A stretch of 11,502 nt of DNA from Eubacteriales bacterium (GCA_029974855.1 JARKQO010000431.1:1-11502), one strand, 5' to 3'; numbered from the stretch's first letter, positions 1 to 7,223 are shown. Numbers and translations are program-made. Notes: generated by a model not told the origin, from the letters alone.

Positions 1-531
1 TTTGACGGGCAAAAGCGCAGCAAGCTCACCTACGGCACAGACGTCAGCAGCGTGTTTTCCCAGAGCGTCGTGAATCTGGAAAGCGTGGAAACCCTTGGGC
101 AGGGCGGCAACCTGGTGCAGCTGTACTTCCCCTCCCAAACCGGGCGGCTGCTGGTGCCCATCACCCGCACCGTTTTCAGCGACGCGGACCCCACCACCGC
201 CATGGTGGAATTGGCTAAAGGCCCCAGAAACGATAGCGGCCTGGAGCGGGCTTTGCCCCAGAACTCCGGGGTGCGTAGCGTAACCATGAAGGATGGGCTG
301 GTGACGGTGGACTTCTCCAAGGAGTTCCAGCAGGCCCTGGACCAGAGCGACGGCGGCCGGCAGACCATCCGGGCCATCCTGTTCACCTGCTCCCAGTTCC
401 CCGGGGTGAAGAAAGTACAGCTGCTGGTGGAGGGAAAACCCCTGAGCGCCCAGACCGAGAGCGTCGCCACCTTTATCAACGAGGAGGAGGAGGTCATCGC
501 CCAGTATCCCGGGGTGGTGGAGATGGACTAA
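1..531 (+). CDS. gerM: GerMN-domain sporulation/germination protein, 3' part
   Basis: The reading frame is open from the first base of the window, so the start and N-terminus lie outside; 176 residues and the TAA stop are visible. Residues about 50-155 look like a GerMN domain: a Leu-x-Pro-x-x-Arg strand (LLVPITRTV), an 'AMVELAKGP' helix, a pattern of 'V..V.MKDGLVTVDFSKEF', and a closing 'FPGVKKVQLLVEGKPL' strand. B. subtilis GerM has two GerMN domains and is needed for normal sporulation and germination; whether a second domain, signal peptide or lipobox lies upstream cannot be seen. The next gene is RNase PH, the same neighbour as in B. subtilis, which supports the symbol. A GTG at 52 lies in frame, but it falls inside the continuing ORF and is unlikely to be the start. 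The family assignment is fairly sure; the exact role is inferred from the family. Confidence 0.82.
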   Translation, partial: FDGQKRSKLTYGTDVSSVFSQSVVNLESVETLGQGGNLVQLYFPSQTGRLLVPITRTVFSDADPTTAMVELAKGPRNDSGLERALPQNSGVRSVTMKDGLVTVDFSKEFQQALDQSDGGRQTIRAILFTCSQFPGVKKVQLLVEGKPLSAQTESVATFINEEEEVIAQYPGVVEMD

Positions 532-547
532 GATCAGGCATTGCACC

Positions 548-576
548 TTTACATCCCCCCCAAAAAACAATATAAT
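548..576 (+). promoter_or_regulatory. Sigma-A-type promoter for the rph gene
   Basis: TTTACA at 548-553 and TATAAT at 571-576 are separated by 17 bases, giving a perfect -10 and a one-mismatch -35. Transcription should start near 583. That places the first possible start codon of the rph frame (GTG at 587) almost at the 5' end of the RNA and argues for the downstream ATG at 656. The promoter lies between the gerM stop and rph, so rph can be transcribed independently of gerM. Confidence 0.75.
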
Positions 577-594
577 AATCCCGCCTGTGGGAAT

Positions 595-622
595 AAGGAG
601 CGACTTGCCAAGGCCGCTCCTT
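595..622 (+). promoter_or_regulatory. Hairpin in the rph 5' leader
   Basis: AAGGAGCG (595-602) pairs with CGCTCCTT (615-622) around a 12-base loop. It lies between the predicted transcription start and the ribosome binding site of rph and is followed by only a few Ts. It could protect the 5' end of the RNA, act as a weak attenuator, or stop transcripts coming from gerM. Only the pairing is visible; the role is inference. Confidence 0.45.
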
Positions 623-655
623 TCCCTATGGAGATCCGGCCCAAAGGAGCATGCC

Positions 656-1969
656 ATGAAACGCGTCGATCAACGGGCTTTTTCTGAGCCCAGGCCCTGT
701 CACATCCAGGCGGGCTTTGTGGAAACCGCCGACGGAAGCTGCCTCATCAGCACCGGGAAAACCCGGGTCATCTGCACCGCCAGCCTGGAGGAAACGGTGC
801 CCCCCTTTCTGCGGGGTATGGGCCAGGGCTGGGTGATGGCGGAATACGCCATGCTGCCCGCCTCCACGGGACAGCGCAAGGCCCGGGACGGCATCAAGAA
901 GGATGGGCGGGGCGTGGAGATTCAGCGGCTCATCGGCCGGGCCCTGCGCCAGGCGGTGGATATGAAGAAGCTGGGGGAGCGCACCATCACCTTGGACTGC
1001 GACGTGCTCCAGGCGGACGGCGGTACCCGCACCGCCTCCATCACCGGGGCCTATGTGGCCCTGGCCTTGGCGGTGGACAAGCTGATGCGCAGGGGGCTGC
1101 TGGAGGAAAACCCCTTGGTGGGGCAGGTGGCCGCCATCAGCGGGGGCATCGTGGAAGGCCAGCCCATGCTGGATCTCTGCTACGGCGAGGACCGGGACGC
1201 CCAGGTGGACATGAACCTGGTGATGAACCAGCAGGGGGAGTTCATTGAAATCCAGGGCACCGGCGAGGGCCGCCCCTTTACCCAAAGGGAGATGAACACC
1301 CTCATCACCCAGGCCCGCCGGGGTATCCGTTTGCTGATGCGGACCCAGCGCTTGGCTTTGGAGGGAGCGGGGGTACGGCTGCTGCCCTCCCCCCGGTTGG
1401 TGGTGGCCAGCGAAAACGCCCACAAGCTCCAGGAGCTTTCCGCCATCCTCGGCAACGTCTGCCAGGTGGTGAGCATGAAGGATGCGGGCTTTGAGGGCGG
1501 TATTGAAGAAACCGGCGCTACCTTTGCCGAAAACGCCGCCCTGAAGGCCGAGGCGGTGATGCGGGCCACAGGGCTGCCCACCTTGGCCGACGACAGCGGC
1601 CTGGCGGTGGACGCTTTAGGCGGAGCCCCCGGGGTGTACAGCGCCAGGTATGCCGGCGAGCATGGCCGGGACCGGGAGAACAACCAGCTGCTGCTGAAAA
1701 ACATGGAAAACCAGCAGGACCGGCGCTGTCAGTTCGTCTGCGCCATGGCATTGGCCTTGCCCGGGGAGGAAACCCGCATCGTTCAGGGGGAATGCCCCGG
1801 CACTCTGCTGACCCAGCTTCAGGGGGAGGGCGGCTTTGGGTATGATCCCCTCTTTCTCTACGAAAACGGGCAGACCTTTGCCCAGATGAGCCCGGAGGAA
1901 AAGAACCGGGTGAGCCACCGGGCCCGGGCCGCCCGGGAGATGAAACAGGTGTTGGGCGAGGTGTTTTGA
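656..1969 (+). CDS. rph-rdgB: Fused ribonuclease PH / XTP-dITP pyrophosphatase (RdgB/HAM1)
   Basis: A single 437-residue ORF joins two enzymes. Residues 1 to about 238 are RNase PH, which removes 3' nucleotides from tRNA precursors using phosphate. It shows the 'GWVMAEYAMLP' region, the RLIGRALRQ helix, 'DCDVLQADGGTRTASITGA', acidic D181/D185 in 'DAQVDMN', and the phosphate loop TGEGRPF (202-208). Residues about 246-437 are RdgB, which hydrolyses ITP/dITP/XTP to the monophosphate. It shows 'ASENAHKLQEL', 'ETGATFAENAALKA', catalytic-loop LADDSGL (310-316), 'GGAPGVYSARYAG', GEGGFGYDPLF, and 'MSPEEKNRVSHRARA'. Each half is close to the usual length of the separate enzyme (about 240 and 200 residues). 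I chose ATG 656 because AAAGGAG at 643-649 sits 6 bases upstream and the protein then begins like other RNase PH (MKRVDQR); a longer form from GTG 587 would start at the RNA end. In B. subtilis the two genes are adjacent but separate. Confidence 0.93.
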   Translation: MKRVDQRAFSEPRPCHIQAGFVETADGSCLISTGKTRVICTASLEETVPPFLRGMGQGWVMAEYAMLPASTGQRKARDGIKKDGRGVEIQRLIGRALRQAVDMKKLGERTITLDCDVLQADGGTRTASITGAYVALALAVDKLMRRGLLEENPLVGQVAAISGGIVEGQPMLDLCYGEDRDAQVDMNLVMNQQGEFIEIQGTGEGRPFTQREMNTLITQARRGIRLLMRTQRLALEGAGVRLLPSPRLVVASENAHKLQELSAILGNVCQVVSMKDAGFEGGIEETGATFAENAALKAEAVMRATGLPTLADDSGLAVDALGGAPGVYSARYAGEHGRDRENNQLLLKNMENQQDRRCQFVCAMALALPGEETRIVQGECPGTLLTQLQGEGGFGYDPLFLYENGQTFAQMSPEEKNRVSHRARAAREMKQVLGEVF

Positions 1970-2490
1970 CCGTGGGTAAGCGGGTGGTGGCGGTGTCCGA
2001 TTCCCATGGGGCTGCGGGCACCCTTCGCAAGGTGGCGGCTTCGGCTTTGGCCAGGGGCCCCATTGACGTATTCGTGTTTCTGGGGGACGGCATCCAGGAT
2101 GCCCGGGAGCTGAAACCCCTGCTGCTGGCCCAAAACCCGGGGATGGAATGGATCGCGGTGCGGGGCAACAACGATCCCATCCGCTCTGCTCCGGAGGAGG
2201 CGTTCTTCACTGTGAACGGACTAAGCATTTTCGCCGCCCACGGGCATCTGCACCGGGTAAAATGGGGGCTCCAGAAGCTTCTGTACACCGCCCGGGAGAA
2301 GGGGGCGGGCCTGGCCCTGTACGGGCATACGCACCGGTCCCATTTGGAGGAGGCCCAGGGGGTGCTGCTGGTAAACCCCGGGGCCGTTTGCGAGGCTTTC
2401 TCCGGCAGGCCTGTGCTGGCGGATATGGTGGTGGAGGCGGACGGCGGCGTTCAGGCCAGGCTGGTCAGCCAGGACGGCGCGGAGTGGTGA
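1966..2490 (+). CDS. YfcE/YsnB-type metallophosphoesterase
   Basis: This is a 174-residue calcineurin-like phosphoesterase with the ordered metal-binding motifs of the MJ0936/YfcE family: D12-x-H14 (VSDSHG), GDG at 40-42, GNND at 67-70 where GN[HC]D is usual, H92 in HGH, and GHTH at 120-123, followed by NPGA. Such enzymes act on phosphodiesters or small phosphorylated substrates in the cytoplasm; the true substrate is not known from sequence. The proposed start is TTG 1966, which overlaps the rph-rdgB stop (TTGA) and suggests translational coupling; GTG 1972 in the same frame is an alternative. The B. subtilis counterpart ysnB also follows the rph/rdgB genes. The family is secure, the start less so. 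Confidence 0.88.
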   Translation: MTVGKRVVAVSDSHGAAGTLRKVAASALARGPIDVFVFLGDGIQDARELKPLLLAQNPGMEWIAVRGNNDPIRSAPEEAFFTVNGLSIFAAHGHLHRVKWGLQKLLYTAREKGAGLALYGHTHRSHLEEAQGVLLVNPGAVCEAFSGRPVLADMVVEADGGVQARLVSQDGAEW

Positions 2491-2545
2491 GGTACCGGGG
2501 CTTAAAACCCCCTCAAAAAATCTTCCAAAAAGCAAACAAACCCTG

Positions 2546-2574
2546 TTGACAAGCATTTCAAAGCGTGCTACTAT
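2546..2574 (+). promoter_or_regulatory. Promoter of the iscRSU operon
   Basis: A consensus TTGACA (2546-2551) is followed after 17 bases by TACTAT (2569-2574), with a TG one base before the -10 (2566-2567), that is, an extended -10. Transcription should begin around 2580-2582, right at the edge of the IscR-type operator. The intergenic stretch 2491-2623 otherwise holds only a short GGGG/CCCC hairpin around 2497-2511 without a T-tract. Confidence 0.85.
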
Positions 2575-2581
2575 TCCCTTG

Positions 2582-2606
2582 AAACCCGATTAAAATAGTC
2601 GGGTAT
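2582..2606 (+). promoter_or_regulatory. Putative IscR (Rrf2) type-1 operator
   Basis: A 25-bp imperfect palindrome centred on 2594 has outer arms ACCCGA (2584-2589) and TCGGGT (2599-2604) and an A/T-rich middle. From memory, the E. coli IscR type-1 consensus has half-sites ATASYYGACT and AGTCRRSTAT around five central bases. The window matches at all but two positions (A2583 for T, T2590 for C), and the right half is exact. It overlaps the predicted transcription start, so a bound regulator would block the iscR promoter. The natural regulator is the Rrf2 protein encoded immediately downstream. Confidence 0.72.
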
Positions 2607-2623
2607 TGAAGGGGGGGAGTGGC

Positions 2624-3049
2624 ATGAAGCTTTCCACAAGAGGCAAATATGGGCTTTATGCCATGTATTATCTGGCGCAGCATCAGGGAAAAGGCCCCCA
2701 GAGCCTACAGAATATCGCCAGTACAGGGGTCCCCAAGCAGTATCTGGAGCAGCTGCTGGGCAACCTGCGCCGGGCGGGGTTGGTGAGCACCGTGCGGGGC
2801 GCCCAGGGCGGGTACCAGATCGCCAAGGCCCCGGAGGCCATCACCTTGCTGGACATCATGGACGCCATGGAAGGCCCTCTGGAGCTCACCGAATGCGTGA
2901 GCGAGGAAAGCTATTGCGACCGGTCCTGCGGCTGCCCGGTGCGCCATGTCTGGCAAAGGCTGACGGACTCCATCAACAACGAGCTGGCCCGGATCACCTT
3001 GGGCGGTATGCTGACTTATGATAGCGAAGGCGAGGCATTGGTACGATGA
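2624..3049 (+). CDS. iscR: Rrf2-family iron-sulfur regulator (IscR-like)
   Basis: This is a 141-residue Rrf2 protein beginning [18 protein letters not shown], with a winged helix (residues 1-70) including the recognition helix around '[19 protein letters not shown]' and the wing '[11 protein letters not shown]'. A cluster of Cys91, Cys98, Cys102 and Cys104 plus His108 lies where E. coli IscR holds its [2Fe-2S] cluster (three Cys and a His), so cluster binding is likely, though the spacing differs and one Cys is extra. It probably represses the operon when charged with a cluster. ATG 2624 is chosen because it gives the conserved N-terminus and has a GGGGGAG at 2613-2619; a TTG at 2606 would add six residues and lies within the operator. 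Its stop overlaps the iscS start by 4 bases (ATGA). CymR-like cysteine regulation is a less likely alternative, because the gene lies directly before iscS-iscU and carries Cys residues. Confidence 0.9.
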   Translation: MKLSTRGKYGLYAMYYLAQHQGKGPQSLQNIASTGVPKQYLEQLLGNLRRAGLVSTVRGAQGGYQIAKAPEAITLLDIMDAMEGPLELTECVSEESYCDRSCGCPVRHVWQRLTDSINNELARITLGGMLTYDSEGEALVR

Positions 3050-4218
3050 AGGACTTGATTTACATGGATAACGCGGCCACCACCGGCACCCGCTCGGAGG
3101 TGCTGGAGGCGATGCTGCCCTATTTCACCTTGGCCTATGGCAACCCCAGCTCCATCCACAGCGCGGGCCGGGAGGCCCGCAAGGCGGTGGAAAGCGCCCG
3201 CAGGCAGGTGGCCGCGGCCTTGGGGGGGGACCCCCGGGAGATTTATTTTACCGCCGGGGGCAGCGAGAGCGATAACTGGGCCATCCGCAGCGCCTGCCTG
3301 AAAAACGCCGCCAAGGGCAAGCATATCATCACCAGCAGCGTGGAGCACCACGCGGTGCTGCACACCTGCGAGGCCATGGAAAAGGAAGGCTACGAGGTGA
3401 CCTACCTGCCCGTGGACGAATACGGCCGCGTGAATCCCCAGGACGTGAAAAGCGCCATCCGCCCGGATACGGTGCTGATTACCATCATGGCCGCCAACAA
3501 CGAAATCGGCACTTTGGAGCCCATTGCCCAGATCGGGGCCGTCGCCAAGGAGGCGGGGGTGCTCTTCCATACGGACGCGGTCCAGGCCGTGGGCGCCATT
3601 CCCGTGGATGTGAACGACTGGAAGGTGGATATGCTCAGCCTGTCGGCCCACAAGTTCCATGGGCCCAAGGGCGTGGGGGCCCTGTATATCCGCAAGGGCG
3701 TGCGCATCCAGAACCTGCTCTACGGCGGGGCCCAGGAGCGGGGCTTTCGGGCCGGCACCGAGAACGTGCCCGGCATCGTAGGGCTGGGCAAGGCCATCGA
3801 GCTGGCGGTGCGGGAGCTGCCGGAGTACCAGGAGAGCATGACCGCCCTGCGGGACCAGCTGATCCAGGGCATTTTGAAGGCCATTCCCGAGGTGCGCCTC
3901 AACGGCCACGCCACGGAGCGGCTGCCGGGGAACGTGAACGTGTCGGTGCGCTATGTGGAGGGGGAGGCTTTGCTGATGCGCCTGGATTTGGTGGGCGTCG
4001 AGGCTTCCAGCGGCTCGGCTTGCACCAGCGGCAGCCTGGACCCCTCCCACGTGCTGCTGGCCATCGGCCTGCCCCACGAAATCGCCCATGGCAGCCTGCG
4101 CCTGTCCTTGGGGCGGGACAATACCCAGGCCCAGGTGCAAAAGGTGCTGGAGGCGTTGCCCCCCATTGTGGAAACCCTGCGGGCCATGAGCCCGCTGTGC
4201 GCCCCGGCCATGGCATAA
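3046..4218 (+). CDS. iscS: Cysteine desulfurase, IscS/NifS type
   Basis: This 390-residue, PLP-dependent, fold-type I enzyme removes sulfur from cysteine as a persulfide for iron-sulfur cluster assembly. The N-terminal motif is '[21 protein letters not shown]', the PLP-stacking His101 is in '[10 protein letters not shown]', D177 and Q180 are in 'HTDAVQAVG', the Schiff-base Lys203 is in [14 protein letters not shown], the substrate Arg region is 'GFRAGTENV', and the catalytic Cys326 is in the mobile loop [10 protein letters not shown]. The long loop and the 390-residue size fit group I (IscS/NifS) rather than SufS. The start ATG 3046 overlaps the iscR stop, so the genes are translationally coupled. 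The partner scaffold IscU is 77 bases downstream. The identification is secure; a specialised NifS role is unlikely, since no nif genes are nearby. Confidence 0.96.
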   Translation: MKDLIYMDNAATTGTRSEVLEAMLPYFTLAYGNPSSIHSAGREARKAVESARRQVAAALGGDPREIYFTAGGSESDNWAIRSACLKNAAKGKHIITSSVEHHAVLHTCEAMEKEGYEVTYLPVDEYGRVNPQDVKSAIRPDTVLITIMAANNEIGTLEPIAQIGAVAKEAGVLFHTDAVQAVGAIPVDVNDWKVDMLSLSAHKFHGPKGVGALYIRKGVRIQNLLYGGAQERGFRAGTENVPGIVGLGKAIELAVRELPEYQESMTALRDQLIQGILKAIPEVRLNGHATERLPGNVNVSVRYVEGEALLMRLDLVGVEASSGSACTSGSLDPSHVLLAIGLPHEIAHGSLRLSLGRDNTQAQVQKVLEALPPIVETLRAMSPLCAPAMA

Positions 4219-4295
4219 GCCCGTGGTATAGGAAGATCATTACGGCGGTGGAAGAAATTCCCAGCCTGATTCGTTATCAATAAGGAGGAAATACC

Positions 4296-4673
4296 ATGTA
4301 TTCCGAGAAGGTTATGGAGCACTTTGAGAATCCCCGCAACGTGGGCGAAATCCCCAACGCTTCGGGCACCGGCACCGTGGGAAACGCCAAGTGCGGCGAT
4401 ATCATGAAGATGGACATCGAGGTGAAGGATGGCATCATCCAGGATGTGAAGTTCAAAACCTTCGGCTGTTGCGCCGCCATCGCCACCAGCAGCATGGCCA
4501 CGGAAATGGTGAAGGGCAAGACCATCGACGAGGCGCTGCAGCTGACCAACAAGGCCGTGGCCCAAGCGCTGGACGGGCTGCCCCCGGTGAAGATGCACTG
4601 CTCGATGCTGGCGGAGGAGGCCATCCACGCCGCCGTACAGGACTACAAAGCCAAGCACCCGGACGGGGAATAA
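4296..4673 (+). CDS. iscU: Iron-sulfur scaffold protein IscU/NifU N-terminal type
   Basis: This 125-residue scaffold receives sulfur from IscS and assembles Fe-S clusters. The three cluster ligands are visible: Cys33 in 'GNAKCGD', Cys58 in 'TFGCCAAIATSS' (followed by an additional Cys59), and Cys102 in 'MHCSMLAEEAI', with Asp35 and His101 at the positions of the E. coli Asp39 and His105. The length is that of a stand-alone IscU; there is no ferredoxin or NfuA domain. AAGGAGG at 4282-4288, 7 bases before ATG 4296, is one of the best ribosome binding sites in the window. The E. coli-type chaperone motif LPPVK is present at residues 95-99 (LPPVK), which is the segment HscA recognises, although hscA/hscB are not in this window. 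The gene is expressed from the iscR promoter. Confidence 0.95.
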   Translation: MYSEKVMEHFENPRNVGEIPNASGTGTVGNAKCGDIMKMDIEVKDGIIQDVKFKTFGCCAAIATSSMATEMVKGKTIDEALQLTNKAVAQALDGLPPVKMHCSMLAEEAIHAAVQDYKAKHPDGE

Positions 4674-4678
4674 TTTCA

Positions 4679-4704
4679 CCCTCCCGCCTTAACCGCCGGG
4701 AGGG
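4679..4704 (+). promoter_or_regulatory. Intergenic hairpin between iscU and hflX
   Basis: CCCTCCCG (4679-4686) pairs with CGGGAGGG (4697-4704) around a 10-base loop, directly after the iscU stop and just before the hflX ribosome binding site (GGAAAGGA, 4711-4718). There is no T-run after it, so a full terminator is unlikely. It more likely protects the iscRSU part of the message from 3' decay or partly attenuates hflX expression. The pairing is seen; the role is inferred. Confidence 0.55.
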
Positions 4705-4724
4705 AGGCAAGGAAAGGACCGACT

Positions 4725-6497
4725 ATGCCGGAAATCCATGGCAATGTGGAGGGCATCCGCAAAAGCGTGCTGGATCGCCTCTCCCAATGGTATGACCTTA
4801 CCATCCCCACCGACGCCTTTATGCCGCAGGACCTGCTTTCGCAGCTCTGCGGCTATTCTGCGTCTGTGAACCGGGAAATCGCCCTGTACATCACCCGCTA
4901 CGGAGAAATCGCGGAGATCATCATCGGCAAGGCCGACAGCGTGGACCTGCCGGACGTACGGCTGCGCAGAAGCAACCAGCGCCTGTCCATGATCCGCTGC
5001 ATTCACACCCACCCCAGTTCCACCGGGGAGCTCAGCGACGTGGATTTGAGCGCCCTTCACACCATGCGCTTTGACGCTATGTGCTCCGTGGGGGTGGACA
5101 AGCAGGGCAAGCCCACCACCCTTCAGGCCGCCTTTTTGGACCCCTCCGCCCAGGACGGGGTGCGTATCACAGGGCTGCTGAACGCCCGGAAGCTGCCCGA
5201 CGAGGAATGGCTTCAGACCATTATGGACGCGGACGCGGCCTATGTGGCCCAGGACATCCAGCTGAAGCCGGAGCCGGAGCGGGCGGTGCTGGTGGGGCTG
5301 GAGAGCGGGGAATCCCGTCAGGAGTTGGGGGAACTGGCCCGCAGCGCCGGGGCCCAGACCGTGGCCGTGGTGCTGCAAAAGCGCCCCAAGCCGGACCCGC
5401 TTTACTGCGTCGGCAAGGGCAAGGCCCAGGAGCTGGCGCTGCAATGCCAGGCCCTCCGGGCGGATGTGGTGATCGTGGACGAGGAGCTCACCGGAGTGAT
5501 GCAGAAAAACCTGGAGGAGGTGCTCCGGGTGAAGGTGGTGGACCGCACCACCTTGATCCTGGATATCTTCGCCTCCAGGGCCAACACCCGGGAGGGCAAA
5601 ATCCAGGTGGAGATGGCGCAGCTCCAGTACCGCTCCCAGCGGCTGCTGGGCCAGGGCCTGGTTTTGAGCCGCCTGGCGGGAGGCATCGGCACCCGGGGAC
5701 CCGGGGAAAGCAAGCTGGAGGTAAACCGCCGCCGCATCCGGGAGCGGCTCACGGACCTGAAGCGGGAATTGGAGCAGGTGGAAAAGCAGCGGGGCCTGCG
5801 CCGCCAGCAGCGGGAAAAAAGCCAGATTCCCCTGGTGGCCTTGGTGGGCTATACCAATGCGGGAAAATCTACCTTATTCAACCGTTTGACCGGCTCGCTC
5901 GTCTATGTAGAGGACCAGCTTTTCGCCACCTTGGACAGCGTGTCCAGGCCCATTGTGCTGCCCCATGGGGGGAAGGCCTTGCTGGTGGATACCGTGGGCT
6001 TCATCCGCAAGCTGCCCCACGAGCTGGTGAAGGCCTTCCGGGCCACCTTGGAGGAGGCGGCCCTGGCGGATGTGAACGTCATCGTGTCCGACGCGGCCGC
6101 CCCGGAGCTGATGCAGCAGCACGCCACGGTGCTGGAGGTGCTGGACAGCCTGGGGGCCACCTCAGCTCCCCGCATCGACGCCCTGAACAAGAGCGATTTG
6201 GGCGCGACCGGCCAGGAGGCCTTTCCCGGGGCTGTGGTCCTCAGCGCCAAGACCGGGGAGGGCGTGGGGCAGCTGCTGGCAGCCATCGAGGAGCGGCTGG
6301 AGGAGGGGATGCAGACCGTGAAGCTGCTGATTCCCTTTACCCACTACGGCCTGCTGTCCAAGCTGCACGGCTATGGCAGCGTGCTGCGCCAGGACCATGG
6401 GGAGGAAGGGGTCACGGTGATCCTTCGGGCAAAGGCACAATATGTAAAAAATGCCTATGAAGAAGGAGCCTTGCCCCTGGATGACGAACACAGTTAG
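4725..6497 (+). CDS. hflX: GTPase HflX with an N-terminal JAMM-like domain
   Basis: This is a 590-residue protein, about 160-180 residues longer than the E. coli enzyme. Residues about 185-285 are the HflX N-terminal nucleotide-binding domain ('YCVGKGKAQEL', 'DEELTGVMQKNLEE', 'VVDRTTLILDIFASRANTREGKIQVE'). Residues 317-330 carry the glycine-rich 'LAGGIGTRGPGESKLE' and about 333-366 a charged helix. The G domain has GYTNAGKST (375-383), DTVGF (422-426) and NKSD (488-491). HflX splits stalled or stressed 70S ribosomes and can use ATP or GTP. The extra N-terminal part (1 to about 170) contains E51, HTHP (94-97), S104 and D107, the JAMM/MPN+ zinc-protease pattern with the usual spacing between second His and Asp. 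ATG 4725 has an RBS 6 bases upstream. The GTPase call is secure; activity of the extra domain is unknown. Confidence 0.94.
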   Translation: MPEIHGNVEGIRKSVLDRLSQWYDLTIPTDAFMPQDLLSQLCGYSASVNREIALYITRYGEIAEIIIGKADSVDLPDVRLRRSNQRLSMIRCIHTHPSSTGELSDVDLSALHTMRFDAMCSVGVDKQGKPTTLQAAFLDPSAQDGVRITGLLNARKLPDEEWLQTIMDADAAYVAQDIQLKPEPERAVLVGLESGESRQELGELARSAGAQTVAVVLQKRPKPDPLYCVGKGKAQELALQCQALRADVVIVDEELTGVMQKNLEEVLRVKVVDRTTLILDIFASRANTREGKIQVEMAQLQYRSQRLLGQGLVLSRLAGGIGTRGPGESKLEVNRRRIRERLTDLKRELEQVEKQRGLRRQQREKSQIPLVALVGYTNAGKSTLFNRLTGSLVYVEDQLFATLDSVSRPIVLPHGGKALLVDTVGFIRKLPHELVKAFRATLEEAALADVNVIVSDAAAPELMQQHATVLEVLDSLGATSAPRIDALNKSDLGATGQEAFPGAVVLSAKTGEGVGQLLAAIEERLEEGMQTVKLLIPFTHYGLLSKLHGYGSVLRQDHGEEGVTVILRAKAQYVKNAYEEGALPLDDEHS

Positions 6498-6536
6498 TTG
6501 ATGTTTTCGGCAGATACAAAAGGGGCGTGAGGGGTT

Positions 6537-7223
6537 TTGCTTTTCCAAAGGATTGTTTCGGTTGTCTCGCTGACTGCCGCGCTGCTCCAGGGCAGCATGG
6601 ACGCGGCGATGCCCGATAAGGACGTGGAGGGTACGGCGTTTTTGGTGAACCGGCAGCATTCCATCAGCAAGGACTATGTGCCGGAGGTTCGCAAGACCGA
6701 TGTCTACGGCATGTCCCAGGCCATGCGGCCCGACGCGGCCGCCGCTTTGGAGGAGATGTTCGCGGCCGCCAAGGAGGAGGGGGTGTCCCTGGCCAGCGTG
6801 TCCGGCTACCGAAGCTACAGCAAGCAGAGCACCATTTATGGCCGCAAGAAGAAAACCACCGGAAGCACCCAGAAGGCGGACGCCTTGGTGGCTTTGCCGG
6901 GTACCAGCGAGCACCAGCTGGGTATGGCCATGGACGTGGCACAGAAGGGAAGCTCCCAGCTGAACGCCGGCTTTGGGAAAACCAAGGGCGGCCAGTGGAT
7001 CAGCCAGAACGCCCACCGCTTTGGGTTCGTGGTCCGCTACCAGCTGGGGTACGAGGAGATCACCGGGTATTCCTACGAGCCCTGGCATGTGCGCTATGTG
7101 GGCAAGGAGCATGCCAACGCGATTTATGAGGCCGGGGTCCCCATGGAGGTTTACATGTCCGCCCACCGGCTCAAGGTATACGAATATCTGATCCAAGCTG
7201 TTGAGGATGAGGTGCTCCCATGA
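6537..7223 (+). CDS. VanY-family (M15B) D,D-carboxypeptidase, first copy
   Basis: This is a 228-residue peptidase predicted to trim the terminal D-Ala of peptidoglycan stem peptides (or related cross-link precursors) outside the cell. The full family signature is visible: 'LVNRQHSISKDYVPEV' near 36-51, SGYRSYSKQSTIY (89-101), the zinc motif SEHQLGMAMD (His126, Asp133) and EPWHVRYVG (Glu181, His184). A TGA at 6528 blocks any upstream in-frame start, so TTG 6537 is taken. It gives a short basic plus hydrophobic leader (MLFQRIVSVVSLTAALLQG) that may be a signal peptide or anchor, but the Shine-Dalgarno spacing is poor (AAAAGGGG at 6518-6525). ATG 6597 would remove the leader. It lies 39 bases after hflX with no promoter seen, and its stop overlaps the next gene by 4 bases (ATGA). 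No cell-wall-binding domain is present. Confidence 0.88.
   Translation: MLFQRIVSVVSLTAALLQGSMDAAMPDKDVEGTAFLVNRQHSISKDYVPEVRKTDVYGMSQAMRPDAAAALEEMFAAAKEEGVSLASVSGYRSYSKQSTIYGRKKKTTGSTQKADALVALPGTSEHQLGMAMDVAQKGSSQLNAGFGKTKGGQWISQNAHRFGFVVRYQLGYEEITGYSYEPWHVRYVGKEHANAIYEAGVPMEVYMSAHRLKVYEYLIQAVEDEVLP

Noticed and set aside
587..655. Longer rph-rdgB start at GTG 587
   Set aside because: It lies about four bases after the predicted transcription start, has no RBS, and would add 23 residues not found in RNase PH. ATG 656 has a good RBS.
2491..2545. Intrinsic terminator after the phosphoesterase gene
   Set aside because: Only a 4-bp GGGG/CCCC stem is present, followed by a run of A rather than T on the coding strand.
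3016..4140. 374-codon minus-strand open frame opposite iscS
   Set aside because: It lies opposite a gene with complete IscS motifs, has a His/Gly/Gln/Ala-rich composition typical of antisense shadow in GC-rich DNA, and shows no family motif.
5081..6460. 459-codon plus-strand frame overlapping hflX
   Set aside because: It is an alternate frame of hflX rich in Gly/Ala/Pro with no motif; the hflX frame has all the G motifs.
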